Assembly (NCBI GenBank): GCA_934486825.1
Contig: CAKSQF010000008.1
Span: forward strand, 1-64,000
Reading direction: 5' to 3'
DNA: 64,000 nucleotides
DNA from: an uncultured Eubacteriales bacterium
GTDB lineage: Bacteria; Bacillota; Clostridia; Oscillospirales; CAG-272
This document shows positions 23,837-33,651 of this stretch, piece by piece (the stretch's first letter is position 1; every line of letters starts with the position of its first letter). The position numbers and the translations under genes were made by a program. Below the pieces are notes generated by a model. It searched no databases. It was not told the origin of the DNA and saw only the letters and a list, made by a program, of their open reading frames with translations.

Positions 23837-26800
23837 ATGTTGCAATTTATATACGGCAGAGCAGGGAGCGGAAAGTCTACCCTGCTCTTTGACAAGATCG
23901 GGAGCCTGACCGAAAAAGGAGAAAAGGCATTTCTTATCGTTCCCGAACAGCACGTGTTCGAGACCGAGAAAAAGCTCTGTGTCGAAGGACGCGGCGGACT
24001 TGATATTGAGGTTGCCGGCTTTCGCCGTCTCTCAAATATGATCTTCCGTAAATTCGGCGGACTGTGCTATCACTATATCGGAAAAGGCGCAAAGCTCATA
24101 GTAATGTGGAGAACGCTTCGCCGATTGGAAGGATTTTTGTCCGAATACGGTGCTGTTTCAATCGACGATCTGTCGCTTCTGAAAATGCTTCAGTCTACCG
24201 TCGAGGAGTTTCAGCGGTATAATATTACTCCCCGTATGCTTGAAAAAGCGGCGTCCGAGCTTCCCCGTGAGGATGAAAAGCTCAGACGTAAGCTGCTTGA
24301 CCTTTCTCAGATCACGACGCTTGATCTGGCACTTCTTCATGATAATTACGATAATCCGGAGGAAGATCTCAGCCGTGCGGCAAAGCTGCTCGATGAACAT
24401 GATTTTTTCGGAAATATAACCGTTTTCTTTGACGGTTTTCAGCGTTTTTCTCCGTCGGAACTTGAAATTGTAAAAAATGTATTCAGACAGGCGAAGGACG
24501 TTTGCATTACTATCCCGTGTCTGCCCGGAGACAGGTCCGAAATGACCGATAATATAAGAAAAAGCGAGCGGATGCTGAAAAGAGCGGCATCGGATGCGGG
24601 ATGTCGCCTTGCCCCCCCGATCGTCTGTGACGGACAGTACGGTACATCATGCGTCGATCTTGCCTTCCTGCGCGCGAATATATGGGGACGCGGGGACACA
24701 GCCTACCCCGATGTTCCCGAAAACATATCGGTTACGGAGGCTGCCGATATATATTCGGAGGCAGAGGCGGCGGCGTGTATGATAGCTCATCTCGTTATGG
24801 ACGAAGGTGTGCGTTATCGGGATATAGCAATCATAATGAGAGACCCCGGACAGTATAACGGAATACTTGACGGCGCGCTGGAGCAGTACGGAATCCCCTG
24901 CTTCATGTCATCGCGTACAGGACTCTGCATGAAGCCCTGCGTGCGGCTGGTCGGAAGCGCTCTATCGGTGTTTTCGGGCAGATGGCGCCTTGAGGATGTG
25001 ATATCATATATGCGGTGTGGATTGTCCGGACTCACATCCGAGGAGTGTGATATGCTTGAGGAGTATGCCTGCGCATGGAGAATATCGGGTGCACTCTGGT
25101 ATGCCGAAGACGATTGGACAATGAATCCGCAGGGCTTTTCGACCGAATTTACAGATGAAGATGCCGAAAAGCTCGCAGTATTGGCGGCACTACGCGACAG
25201 ACTTGTTTCTCCGCTTGTGACTTTCGGGCAGATATTCGATGCCGATCCGACAGTGCGGGATGTGTCGGCGTCGCTTTTCGGATTTCTTGAAGCTATGAAT
25301 ATACCCGAAAAGCTTGCTGAAGAGGAGGCAAGACTGCGTCTTTCCGGAGATCCCGCGGCGGCAGAGGAGTGCGTGCAGATATGGGATGTTATAGGCTCGG
25401 CACTGGACAGCCTCGTTACTGTTGCGGGTGATATGCATGTCGGTGCGTCTTCTTATTATAAACTGCTTTTTGCCGTGTTTGACTCGGTCGATATAGGAAA
25501 GGTTCCCGCAAGAGCCGATGAAGTAATTATCGGAGAGCCGAAGCTGCTCCATAAGCCGGGAATAAGACATGCGTTTATACTCGGACTGAATGAAGGGGTG
25601 TTTCCGTCGGCAGGCGCCGAAAACGCTGTTTTCGGCGACGCGGAAAAGGAAAAACTCGGGGAGCTCGGTATTGAACTTGCCGATAACAGCGAGAGCGCAC
25701 TGTCGGGGGAGCTTTTCGGCTTTTACCGTGCCGTATCCATGCCTGAAAAGTCGCTTCATCTGCTGTATCATGCGGATCTGAATAAATCGGTGGCTCTCTT
25801 TGCGGTCGAATCGCTTTTTCCGGAACTGAAAACCGTCAGATGGTCGGAGGTTGATCGCCTGTATAAGGTCTGCAATAAGACCACCGCGATTGAATATTTT
25901 GCGGAGAATATGAAAAACAGAAGCGACGGTAAGCTGTCCGGGCTTCTGTGCGGATATCCGGATTGTGCGGAGCGTATAGCGGCGCTCGGCTCTCCGATCG
26001 GAGAGGAAAACTGTACCGTTTCACGAAAAACCGCCGATAAGATGACCGAAAACGGATTGAACCTTACTCAGGCGAGAATCGAAAACTATGTGAAATGTCC
26101 GTTTTCCTTCTATGCAAAAAACGTTCTTGCCCTGAAGGAGCCGGCAAACGACGATTTTGAGGCGCGCGATGTCGGAAATTATATACATGCCGTGTTTGAA
26201 AGGTTTTTCTCTTTGCTCGGCGGCAGACAGCTGAAAACACTTACCGATGATGAGGCAATCCGTATTCTTGAAAAAGCAATATCCGACTGCCGTAAAAAGG
26301 TGATAAGAGGTAAATCGACAGCACGGCTTGAGCATCTGTTTTTAAGACTCGAAAAGCTGTCCGGGCTTTTTGTAAGGAATATGCTGGAGGAATTCAGATG
26401 CTCGGATTTTGAACCGACTTTTTTTGAACTTGCAATAGATAACAGACCCGGAAACATCGCACCGCTGAAGATCGGCTTCGGAAACGGAAAGACAATAACT
26501 GTCTACGGAAGAGTGGACCGCGTCGATACATATAAGAGCGGAAACGATACCTATCTGAGGGTTGTTGATTATAAGACAGGGAAAAAGAGCTTCTCCCTGT
26601 CGGACATAAAGCTCGGGCTTGACTTTCAGATGCCGATCTACCTTTTTTCAATATGCAAAACAAAAAATACGGAGTTTCTGAAAAAGCTGGCAGTTGCCGA
26701 CGACGGCAGACTTCTGCCTGCCGGTGTTCTCTATTTTTCGGCAAGGGTACCCGAGAGTATAAAAGTCGATGACCCGATGCCTGATATGCAGTCGGTAAAC

Positions 26801-27121
26801 GAAAAGCTTTCTTCGTCGGTGAAGCGAAGCGGACTGCTTATCGACGATCCCGAGCTTATCTATGCGATGGATCACCGGAAAAGCGGTAAATTCATACCGG
26901 TAAAATATGATAAAGACGGAAATCCGAAGAAAGACGGCAGTCTGATCGACGCCGACGGCTTCGAAGAACTTCTTGCCGAAATATCCGAAAAAATCTCGGC
27001 AGTCGGTGACGAAATAGCCTCGGGGAGAGCGTGCGCAAGTCCGATGAAAACAGACGATATCGACCCGTGCCGCTATTGCGGTGCAAAGAAGCTTTGCAGG
27101 ATTTCCGAAAAGAAAAGCTGA
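23837..27121 (+). CDS. addB: ATP-dependent helicase/nuclease subunit B
   Basis: AddB forms with AddA the Chi-recognising enzyme that resects double-strand ends for recombination. It has 1094 residues. The N-terminal Walker A is YGRAGSGKST. The C-terminal nuclease domain (about 770-1090) contains the VVDYKTGKKSF motif and four cysteines of the iron-sulfur cluster: one in KCPFSFYAKN and three in the terminal DPCRYCGAKKLC. ATG at 23837 is chosen because GGAGG is 10 bases upstream; an in-frame TTG nine bases earlier is too close to that site. Confidence 0.95.
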   Translation: MLQFIYGRAGSGKSTLLFDKIGSLTEKGEKAFLIVPEQHVFETEKKLCVEGRGGLDIEVAGFRRLSNMIFRKFGGLCYHYIGKGAKLIVMWRTLRRLEGFLSEYGAVSIDDLSLLKMLQSTVEEFQRYNITPRMLEKAASELPREDEKLRRKLLDLSQITTLDLALLHDNYDNPEEDLSRAAKLLDEHDFFGNITVFFDGFQRFSPSELEIVKNVFRQAKDVCITIPCLPGDRSEMTDNIRKSERMLKRAASDAGCRLAPPIVCDGQYGTSCVDLAFLRANIWGRGDTAYPDVPENISVTEAADIYSEAEAAACMIAHLVMDEGVRYRDIAIIMRDPGQYNGILDGALEQYGIPCFMSSRTGLCMKPCVRLVGSALSVFSGRWRLEDVISYMRCGLSGLTSEECDMLEEYACAWRISGALWYAEDDWTMNPQGFSTEFTDEDAEKLAVLAALRDRLVSPLVTFGQIFDADPTVRDVSASLFGFLEAMNIPEKLAEEEARLRLSGDPAAAEECVQIWDVIGSALDSLVTVAGDMHVGASSYYKLLFAVFDSVDIGKVPARADEVIIGEPKLLHKPGIRHAFILGLNEGVFPSAGAENAVFGDAEKEKLGELGIELADNSESALSGELFGFYRAVSMPEKSLHLLYHADLNKSVALFAVESLFPELKTVRWSEVDRLYKVCNKTTAIEYFAENMKNRSDGKLSGLLCGYPDCAERIAALGSPIGEENCTVSRKTADKMTENGLNLTQARIENYVKCPFSFYAKNVLALKEPANDDFEARDVGNYIHAVFERFFSLLGGRQLKTLTDDEAIRILEKAISDCRKKVIRGKSTARLEHLFLRLEKLSGLFVRNMLEEFRCSDFEPTFFELAIDNRPGNIAPLKIGFGNGKTITVYGRVDRVDTYKSGNDTYLRVVDYKTGKKSFSLSDIKLGLDFQMPIYLFSICKTKNTEFLKKLAVADDGRLLPAGVLYFSARVPESIKVDDPMPDMQSVNEKLSSSVKRSGLLIDDPELIYAMDHRKSGKFIPVKYDKDGNPKKDGSLIDADGFEELLAEISEKISAVGDEIASGRACASPMKTDDIDPCRYCGAKKLCRISEKKS

Positions 27122-27139
27122 TGAAGGAGGTAATAAAAT

Positions 27140-30100
27140 TTGGCTGAAAGAAAATGGACGCAGGCACAGAAGGATGCCTTTCTGACCGAAAACGGGGATC
27201 TGCTTGTCTGCGCGGCGGCGGGATCGGGTAAGACCGCAGTGCTTACCGAACGGATAATTCGCTCAATAACAGCCGATGACCCGTCCGACATTACTTCAAA
27301 ACTGATAGTTACCTTTACCAAAGCGGCGGCAAGCGAGCTGAAAATGAAGATATCTAAGGCAATTTCCGAAAAAATGGGTGAGGATCACGGAAATATGCGC
27401 CTGCGTCGTCAGCTTCTCGCACTTGACAGGGCGCAGATTTCGACAATAGACAGCTTTTGCCTTTCGGTGGTGTCCGCTCACTTTACAGAGCTCGGATTGT
27501 CTGCGTCGGTCAAGGTCGGCGGCGATGCGGAGATAATCCTCATGAAAAAAGACATAATGGAACAGACCATAGATGCCGCTTACGAAAAGGGAGATGCCGA
27601 TTTTTTAAATCTGATCGATAATTTTACATCACTGCGGGATGATCGGATAAGCGAGCTGTTTATCAGGATATATAATACCGTTTCATCTTATCCGGAAGGG
27701 ACGGACTATATAAGAATATCGGCTGAAAGGCTTGAGCAGACGGCGCAGAACGGAATAGGCGGAACCGTTTACGGAAAACAGATCGAAAAGGTTGCCGAAA
27801 GGCTCCTGAAGCATTATGTGTCGGTCTATAAATGGCTGACAGACCTGATGCTTGCCGACGGTACACAGGAAAAATCGCTTCCCGTAATACAGTCGGAGAC
27901 TTCCGCACTGGAAAGGATAGAGTCTGTCGGCGATCTTTCCGAAAAGCTGAAAATGATAAAAGAGTTCGGCTTTGAACGTCTTCCCGCAAATAAGAGTAAG
28001 ACAAGGGCGTATATCAGATTTGAAGGCGAACGGAAATCGCTGAAGGATGATATAAAAGCGTTGTCGGTGCTGATGTCGGTCGATGAACACAGAGACCGTA
28101 TAGCGGCGGGAATGTCGGCAAGACTTTGCAGAAGCCTGTGGCAGTTGATCTCCGATTTTGAACGTCGTTATTCGGAAGAGAAAAAACGGTTTTCCGTGAT
28201 CGATTTTGCCGATGCCGAACGGATGACATATAATCTTCTGATAAAAGACGGCAAGCCTACCGCTGTTGCAAAATCGATCGCAAGCCGATATGAGCAGATA
28301 TATATTGATGAGTATCAGGATATCAACCGTATTCAGGATGATATATTTGCGTCGATCGCCGATAAAAACAGATTTATGGTCGGGGATATCAAACAGTCGA
28401 TATACGGCTTCCGCGGAGCCGTTCCGGATATCTTTGCGGAATACAGAGAAAAGTTCCCCGACAGAAGGGCAGACAGCGTGCAGGACTGCTCGCGCGTGTT
28501 TCTTTCGCATAATTTCAGAAGCGATAAGCCGATACTTGATTTTGCAAATCACGTGTGTAACAGCCTGTTTGAAAACAGCAGCGGGAGAGTACCGTTCGAT
28601 GCGGAAAATGATTCGTTGCGATTCCCCGATGATAAAGAAAATGTGTCAGGGAAAAAGCCGGAGCTGATTGTAATTGCTCCGGACGGCAGCACACCGCCCG
28701 AGGTTTGTGAGGCGGCATATGTCGCCGATAAGATAAGAACACTGATAGAGGGCGGAAGATCGGCATCCGATATTGCAATATTGCTGAGAAGTACCGAAGG
28801 CTCCGAGCAGTTTTTCAGAAATGAACTGAAAAAGCGCGGGATTGCCTGCGAAAGCCGTGAAACAGACAACTTTCTTGAGATGCCCGAAATACTGCTGATG
28901 CTGGCTCTGCTCGGTGCAATCGATAACCCCAGAAGGGATATGGCGCTTGCCGGTGCAATGAAAAGCCCCGTTTTCGGAATAACGCTTGACGAACTTATCG
29001 GATTCAGATCGGCTGACAGAAACTGTTGTCTGTATGAATCGCTCTGCAGAGCGGTTGAAAACGGTAATTTTGAAAAGGGAAGAGTTTTTCTTGATTTTTT
29101 GAACGACTGCCGCCGCTTTGCCGAGGGTAACTCTACCGATAAACTTGTGCGTTATATCTACCGTAAAACCGCTCTGCCGTCAATCGTCAGCGGGATAACC
29201 GGCAACCCGGACGCTCCCGCAAGACTTCGAACCTTTTACGATATCGCACGTACATTTGAGAGCGGTTCGTTCCGCGGACTTCATAATTTCATGCGTTATA
29301 TCGCGGAAATAGAAAGCGGTGAAAAATCTCTGATAAAAACCGCTTCAAACAGATCGCACGATGCGGTCAGGATACTTTCGATACATAAATCAAAGGGACT
29401 TGAATTTCCGGTCGTCTTTGTCTGCCGCACAAACGGACAGGTGAATCTGAAGGATTCACAGGGCGATCTGCTCAGCGAAAGAGATATGGGATTTGCATTT
29501 TCGCTCAGTACGGGCGAAGGATATGCAAAATACAATCCAATTACCAGACGCGCGGTCGCGGAACGGATCATTGATAATACGATTGATGAGGAAATGCGGG
29601 TTCTCTATGTGGCTTTGACACGACCGAGAGAGGAACTGTATGTCACCGGGAGTGCGGGATCACCCGAGGATTTTATTGAAAAATGTATCGAAGACGGAGA
29701 AAACCGTGACTTCTTTGTCTGGCGTGCGCAGAAATCATATCTGAAATGGATATTGTCAACCGTGGGAAATGACGACAGTGTATGCGATCTGCGGACTGCG
29801 AAAATAGATGATGATTTCGTAAACAATCCGAAAAAGCTCGGTCTCGCACGTCAATCCGATGACGATCGCAAGCAGGAGAGTACAGATGTTGAGGAACTTA
29901 GGAGAAGGATGGAATTTGTATATCCCCACCGGGCTGAAGCAGAGCTTCCTTCAAAAGCGGCTGTGTCCGCACTTTACCCGTCCTATCTTGACGATGACAG
30001 CCGGTCGGAAGTACGCTATCATTTTGACAGCGTTCCCGATTTTCTGCGCCCGGATAAAAAGCCGACCGGAGCCGAAATCGGAACCGCAACACACCTGTTC

Positions 30101-30607
30101 ATGCAGTTCTGCGATTTTGACAACGCGGAAAGATATGGGGCTGCCGCAGAGCTTGCGAGACTTCTCGACAACGGCTTTATTGATAAGACCTCGGCAGCTC
30201 TTGTACGCCTCGACTGCGTGGAACGGTTCTTCGGTTCGGAACTGTTCGGGCAGATGAAAAACGCCGCAGAACTTCATAGGGAATACAGATTTCTTATCGA
30301 ACTGCCCGCGTCGGATTTTACAGCCGATGATGAAAAGCATAAAAATATAGGCGATGCGGGAATACTTGTTCAGGGCGTGATCGACTGCTTCTTTGTCCTC
30401 CCGGACGGTACGGTGAAGCTTGTCGATTATAAAACCGACCGCGTTTATCCTAAAAACAGTGAAGATGCCGTGAAAAAGATTGCCGACGAATATAAAAATC
30501 AGTTGTCGTATTATGCAAAGGCAATAAAGAAACTGTGCGGAAGAACGGTAAGCAGTGCCGTCATCTATGCCTTTGATATAGGAATGGAAATTCCGGTCGA
30601 ACTGTGA
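27140..30607 (+). CDS. addA: ATP-dependent helicase/nuclease subunit A
   Basis: The 1155-residue UvrD-like helicase subunit of AddAB. Motifs in order are AAAGSGKTAVLTERI (I), TFTKAAASELK (Ia), IDEYQDINRIQ (II), GDIKQSIYGFRGA (III), LSIHKSKGLEFPVVFV (V), RVLYVALTRPREELYV (VI), and the C-terminal nuclease active site GVIDCFFVLPDG with VDYKTDR. The start is TTG, with AAGGAGG about 10 bases upstream. It lies 18 bases after addB. Length and domain order fit the family. Confidence 0.96.
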   Translation: MAERKWTQAQKDAFLTENGDLLVCAAAGSGKTAVLTERIIRSITADDPSDITSKLIVTFTKAAASELKMKISKAISEKMGEDHGNMRLRRQLLALDRAQISTIDSFCLSVVSAHFTELGLSASVKVGGDAEIILMKKDIMEQTIDAAYEKGDADFLNLIDNFTSLRDDRISELFIRIYNTVSSYPEGTDYIRISAERLEQTAQNGIGGTVYGKQIEKVAERLLKHYVSVYKWLTDLMLADGTQEKSLPVIQSETSALERIESVGDLSEKLKMIKEFGFERLPANKSKTRAYIRFEGERKSLKDDIKALSVLMSVDEHRDRIAAGMSARLCRSLWQLISDFERRYSEEKKRFSVIDFADAERMTYNLLIKDGKPTAVAKSIASRYEQIYIDEYQDINRIQDDIFASIADKNRFMVGDIKQSIYGFRGAVPDIFAEYREKFPDRRADSVQDCSRVFLSHNFRSDKPILDFANHVCNSLFENSSGRVPFDAENDSLRFPDDKENVSGKKPELIVIAPDGSTPPEVCEAAYVADKIRTLIEGGRSASDIAILLRSTEGSEQFFRNELKKRGIACESRETDNFLEMPEILLMLALLGAIDNPRRDMALAGAMKSPVFGITLDELIGFRSADRNCCLYESLCRAVENGNFEKGRVFLDFLNDCRRFAEGNSTDKLVRYIYRKTALPSIVSGITGNPDAPARLRTFYDIARTFESGSFRGLHNFMRYIAEIESGEKSLIKTASNRSHDAVRILSIHKSKGLEFPVVFVCRTNGQVNLKDSQGDLLSERDMGFAFSLSTGEGYAKYNPITRRAVAERIIDNTIDEEMRVLYVALTRPREELYVTGSAGSPEDFIEKCIEDGENRDFFVWRAQKSYLKWILSTVGNDDSVCDLRTAKIDDDFVNNPKKLGLARQSDDDRKQESTDVEELRRRMEFVYPHRAEAELPSKAAVSALYPSYLDDDSRSEVRYHFDSVPDFLRPDKKPTGAEIGTATHLFMQFCDFDNAERYGAAAELARLLDNGFIDKTSAALVRLDCVERFFGSELFGQMKNAAELHREYRFLIELPASDFTADDEKHKNIGDAGILVQGVIDCFFVLPDGTVKLVDYKTDRVYPKNSEDAVKKIADEYKNQLSYYAKAIKKLCGRTVSSAVIYAFDIGMEIPVEL

Positions 30608-30621
30608 AAACGTAAAAACAG

Positions 30622-30656
30622 AAACGGAGTTATGCAATTCGCATAACTCCGTTTTT
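30622..30656. terminator. Bidirectional terminator between addA and rpmA
   Basis: A perfect 14-bp palindromic stem (30622-30635 with 30641-30654) has a T-rich tail on the plus strand and a short T run on the minus strand. It separates the converging addA and rpmA genes. Confidence 0.9.
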
Positions 30657-30675
30657 CGTTATTGAAAGCTACCTC

Positions 30676-30954
30676 TTATTCGGTAACTATGTTTACTGTC
30701 TTTTTACCGCCTGCAACGATCTGGAACTTTACCTTGCCGTTCTTAAGAGCAAAAAGTGTATCGTCAGATCCGATTCCGACATTTACGCCGGGATGAATAT
30801 GAGTGCCGCGCTGTCTGACAAGAATGTTTCCGGCAAGAACTGACTGACCGTCAGCTCTCTTCACGCCGAGACGCTTCGATTCACTGTCACGTCCGTTCTT
30901 TGTGGAACCGACACCCTTTTTATGAGCGAAGAACTGTAAACTGATTCTAAGCAT
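30676..30954 (-). CDS. rpmA: 50S ribosomal protein L27 with cleavable leader
   Basis: A 92-residue L27. The N terminus MLRISLQFFAHKKGVGSTKNG contains the LQFFA-H cleavage site used in many Bacillota, where the protease Prp trims the leader so that the mature protein can reach the peptidyl transferase centre. The usual GRDSESKRLGVK follows. It is the last gene of rplU-prp-rpmA, and Prp is encoded 25 bases upstream. Confidence 0.98.
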   Translation of the reverse strand: MLRISLQFFAHKKGVGSTKNGRDSESKRLGVKRADGQSVLAGNILVRQRGTHIHPGVNVGIGSDDTLFALKNGKVKFQIVAGGKKTVNIVTE

Positions 30955-30979
30955 GAGTAATTACCTCCGTTTTCAGATT

Positions 30980-31336
30980 TTATTCCCCGTCCTCGGTTTC
31001 GTCAACCTCGATGAAATCGTAATAATCTTCGACCATGTCGTTAAGCTGTAAGAAATAAGCCTGAAACAGACCCGAAATAGCAAAAGATTTTTTTTCATCA
31101 TCCGAATATTCGGGAAGCGCTGCCTTGCAGCAGACCGTAATATCGGTGGTTTTCTCGTCGATCTTATAATCGACATCCGATGCGTAGGAACATTCGATGG
31201 CATTGATTATCAGCATGGTCATCGACGAAAGCGCAGCGCAGAGAATATCCTCGCCCGCTTCGGCAAAACCCGTGTGTCCGACCTCCCTGAAGCCGTAATA
31301 AATGCCGTTTTGCTTGAAAAATGTGATTTTTGTCAT
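30980..31336 (-). CDS. prp: L27 leader protease Prp (YsxB)
   Basis: A 118-residue cysteine protease that removes the N-terminal extension of ribosomal protein L27. The catalytic histidine and cysteine are in VGHTGFAEAGEDILCAALS. It sits between rplU and rpmA, its conserved place in Bacillota. The C-terminal region is acidic (VEDYYDFIEVDETEDGE). Its gene start is ATG and is preceded by a short gap from rplU. Confidence 0.96.
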   Translation of the reverse strand: MTKITFFKQNGIYYGFREVGHTGFAEAGEDILCAALSSMTMLIINAIECSYASDVDYKIDEKTTDITVCCKAALPEYSDDEKKSFAISGLFQAYFLQLNDMVEDYYDFIEVDETEDGE

Positions 31337-31358
31337 TTTAAATCACCGTGCAAAAAAA

Positions 31359-31670
31359 TTAAAGGGAAATGGTCTGGATCTGTACCTTTGTATAAGGCTG
31401 TCTGTGACCGATCTTCTTCTTCTCGTTCTTCTTTGCCTTGTACTTGAATACATAGATCTTCTTTGCTTTGCCGTTCTTTACGACAGAAGCGGTAACCTTT
31501 GCACCGTCGACATAAGGAGTGCCGATCTTAAGATCGCCGTTTGCACTTACAAGCTCAACTTTATCAAAGGTAACGGTCTCGCCGACTTCGGCAGGGAGCT
31601 TTTCGATGAAGACGACATCGCCTTCCGAAACTCTGTACTGCTTGCCGCCGGTAACAATTACTGCGTACAT
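31359..31670 (-). CDS. rplU: 50S ribosomal protein L21
   Basis: A 103-residue ribosomal protein of the large subunit. Standard blocks are MYAVIVTGGKQYRV at the start and IDGAKV-like and KKRRKKNY-like parts near the end (here KKIGHRQPYTKVQI). ATG at 31670 follows AAAGGATTATCTCAG; a frame-extended start further upstream would intrude on the leader RNA. It is first in rplU-prp-rpmA. Confidence 0.98.
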   Translation of the reverse strand: MYAVIVTGGKQYRVSEGDVVFIEKLPAEVGETVTFDKVELVSANGDLKIGTPYVDGAKVTASVVKNGKAKKIYVFKYKAKKNEKKKIGHRQPYTKVQIQTISL

Positions 31671-31766
31671 CTGAGATAATCCTTTCAACATCGTACCTGC
31701 GTGGGTACAAAACTCGCTGGCTGTGAGGGGGAGATTACTCCGCTTTGAGCCTCGACATCATGCGGC
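31671..31766 (-). ncRNA. Probable ribosomal protein L21 leader
   Basis: The roughly 96-base 5' leader of rplU, from the predicted start site. It includes a hairpin-forming GTACCCACGCAGGTAC-like segment (31687-31702) close to the ribosome site, as in L21 autoregulatory leaders of Bacillota. The match is by position and appearance and was not tested against a covariance model. Confidence 0.6.
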
Positions 31767-31773
31767 GACTGAA

Positions 31774-31802
31774 ATTATATCATATAAAAAGCCTTTTGTC
31801 AA
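31774..31802 (-). promoter_or_regulatory. Promoter of rplU-prp-rpmA
   Basis: On the minus strand, TTGACA (31797-31802) and TATAAT (31774-31779) are 17 bp apart. Confidence 0.85.
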
Positions 31803-31901
31803 GGTTTTTTGCGGATTATTTTTGCTGTTTCGGACTGTTTTTGATCGAAAAAATTACTTTTTCACATTCTGTGCGTTGTTTCAAAAAAAGATGAGTTTTT
31901 G

Positions 31902-31930
31902 TTGACATTTGATCTTTGCCGTGATATAAT
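31902..31930 (+). promoter_or_regulatory. Promoter of the DUF4091-murD unit
   Basis: TTGACA (31902-31907) and TATAAT (31925-31930) are spaced by 17 bp; the ATG is 35 bases downstream. Confidence 0.85.
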
Positions 31931-31965
31931 CAGACGATAAATCAAACCGAATCGGAGAGTTTACT

Positions 31966-33648
31966 ATGGTCGAAGCAAAAACAGTGTCCTCGCTTGAAAA
32001 AATTTTCATTGATAAAAGGCTTGATGATTATCCCGCATTTTCGGAAATGTCGGCAATGAAAAACGAAAGAATATCATTTCAGCTTGCATTTGTCGGCACG
32101 GGTGATGACGCTCCCGACAGATCGCTCCTTAATATTTCGGTCAGCGGAGCGCCCGAGGGCAGAATATCGGTAAGAGCCGTAAAAAACGTCCCGGTTGAAT
32201 TTCCGACATATGGGAATGTTACCGATACGAACTACCTGTCAAAGGAGCCGGGACTTTATCCCGATCTGCTTGACCGACTTCACTACAATAACAGCGTGTC
32301 GGTGCTCAGGGAAAAGCTTTCGTCGGTCTGGATCGAGATTGATCTTCGGAATATGGCAACACCCCCGAAGGCGGGAGTCTATAATGTTTCGGTAAAGCTC
32401 TCGGATGCGGCGGGAAATACCGTGTCCGAAAGCAGAATCGATATACAGCTTGTCGATGCGCTTCTTCCGGAGCAGGAGCTTATATATACCGAATGGCTTC
32501 ATTGCGACTGCCTTGCAAGCTGTTATAACTGCGATGTCTGGTCGGAGACTCATTGGAAAATAATCGATAACTTTGTGCGTACCGCCGTTTCAAACGGAAT
32601 CAATATGATTCTTACCCCCGTGTTTACTCCGCCGCTTGACACTGCTGTCGGCGGTGAAAGACTGACAACACAGCTTGTCGATGTTACCGCTGTCGGAGAA
32701 AACCGCTATGAGTTCGGATTTGAAAGACTTGACCGCTTTGCGGATATGTGCAGTAAGGCGGGAATAAAGTATTTTGAAATATCCCACCTGTTTACACAGT
32801 GGGGCGCACATCATGCGCCGAAGATTGTCGGAAGAGTAAACGGCACTGAAAAAAAGCTGTTCGGTTGGGAGACCGACGCGCTTTCGGATGAATACCGCAT
32901 CTTTGTCCGGTTCTTCCTCACTGCGTTTATAAACCATATGAAAAGCAGAGGTGACGATAAGCGTTGCTTCTACCATATTTCGGACGAACCGAACGGGGAG
33001 CAAATCGAAGCATATCGTATGGCTAAGGCAAGCGTTGCCGATCTGCTTGAAGATTATGTAATAATGGACGCTCTTTCCGATTATAATTTCTATAAACTCG
33101 GCGTTGTGGAGACTCCGATACCCGCCTCCAACCATATAGCACCCTTTATAGACGGGCATGTCGAGGGTCTGTGGACATATTACTGTTGCGGACAGCATAC
33201 CGATGTGTCCAACAGATTTATCGCAATGCCCTCATGGAGAAACAGATCGATCGGTATGCAGCTCTTTAAATACGATATAAAGGGCTTCTTGCAGTGGGGA
33301 TATAATTTCTACAACAATATGCTGTCCGATTCTCCGGTAAACCCGTATAGCGATACAAGCGGAGAATATTGGGTCCCGGCGGGGGATGCTTTCTCGGTCT
33401 ATCCGTCAAGAGACGGAAAAGCACTTGAGTCACTGCGTATAATAGTGTTTTACGAGGCGTTGCAGGATCTTGCCGCAATGAAGCTCTGCGCATCTCTCTG
33501 CGGCAGGGAAAAGACGATTGACGAGATCGAAAAAATATTCGGACAGAGCATTGCATTTGATAAATGCGCAACCGACGCGCAGACGATCATAAAAATAAGA
33601 GAGAAGATCAACAGTATGATAAAAGAAAATATCGGAAAGGACAGATGA
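31966..33648 (+). CDS. DUF4091 domain protein, probable glycoside hydrolase-like
   Basis: A 560-residue protein. An N-terminal beta-sandwich (about 1-165) is followed by a TIM-barrel-like part with WLHCDCLASCYNCDVWSE, FEISHLFTQWGAHHAPK, YHISDEPNGEQI, and the C-terminal WQYNFYNNML-like block (here LQWGYNFYNNMLSDSPVN). These match DUF4091 proteins, which are often near carbohydrate genes but not well characterised. No signal peptide is visible. It precedes murD by 3 bases, which is unusual company and may be only shared transcription. Confidence 0.8.
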   Translation: MVEAKTVSSLEKIFIDKRLDDYPAFSEMSAMKNERISFQLAFVGTGDDAPDRSLLNISVSGAPEGRISVRAVKNVPVEFPTYGNVTDTNYLSKEPGLYPDLLDRLHYNNSVSVLREKLSSVWIEIDLRNMATPPKAGVYNVSVKLSDAAGNTVSESRIDIQLVDALLPEQELIYTEWLHCDCLASCYNCDVWSETHWKIIDNFVRTAVSNGINMILTPVFTPPLDTAVGGERLTTQLVDVTAVGENRYEFGFERLDRFADMCSKAGIKYFEISHLFTQWGAHHAPKIVGRVNGTEKKLFGWETDALSDEYRIFVRFFLTAFINHMKSRGDDKRCFYHISDEPNGEQIEAYRMAKASVADLLEDYVIMDALSDYNFYKLGVVETPIPASNHIAPFIDGHVEGLWTYYCCGQHTDVSNRFIAMPSWRNRSIGMQLFKYDIKGFLQWGYNFYNNMLSDSPVNPYSDTSGEYWVPAGDAFSVYPSRDGKALESLRIIVFYEALQDLAAMKLCASLCGREKTIDEIEKIFGQSIAFDKCATDAQTIIKIREKINSMIKENIGKDR

Positions 33649-33651
33649 TAT

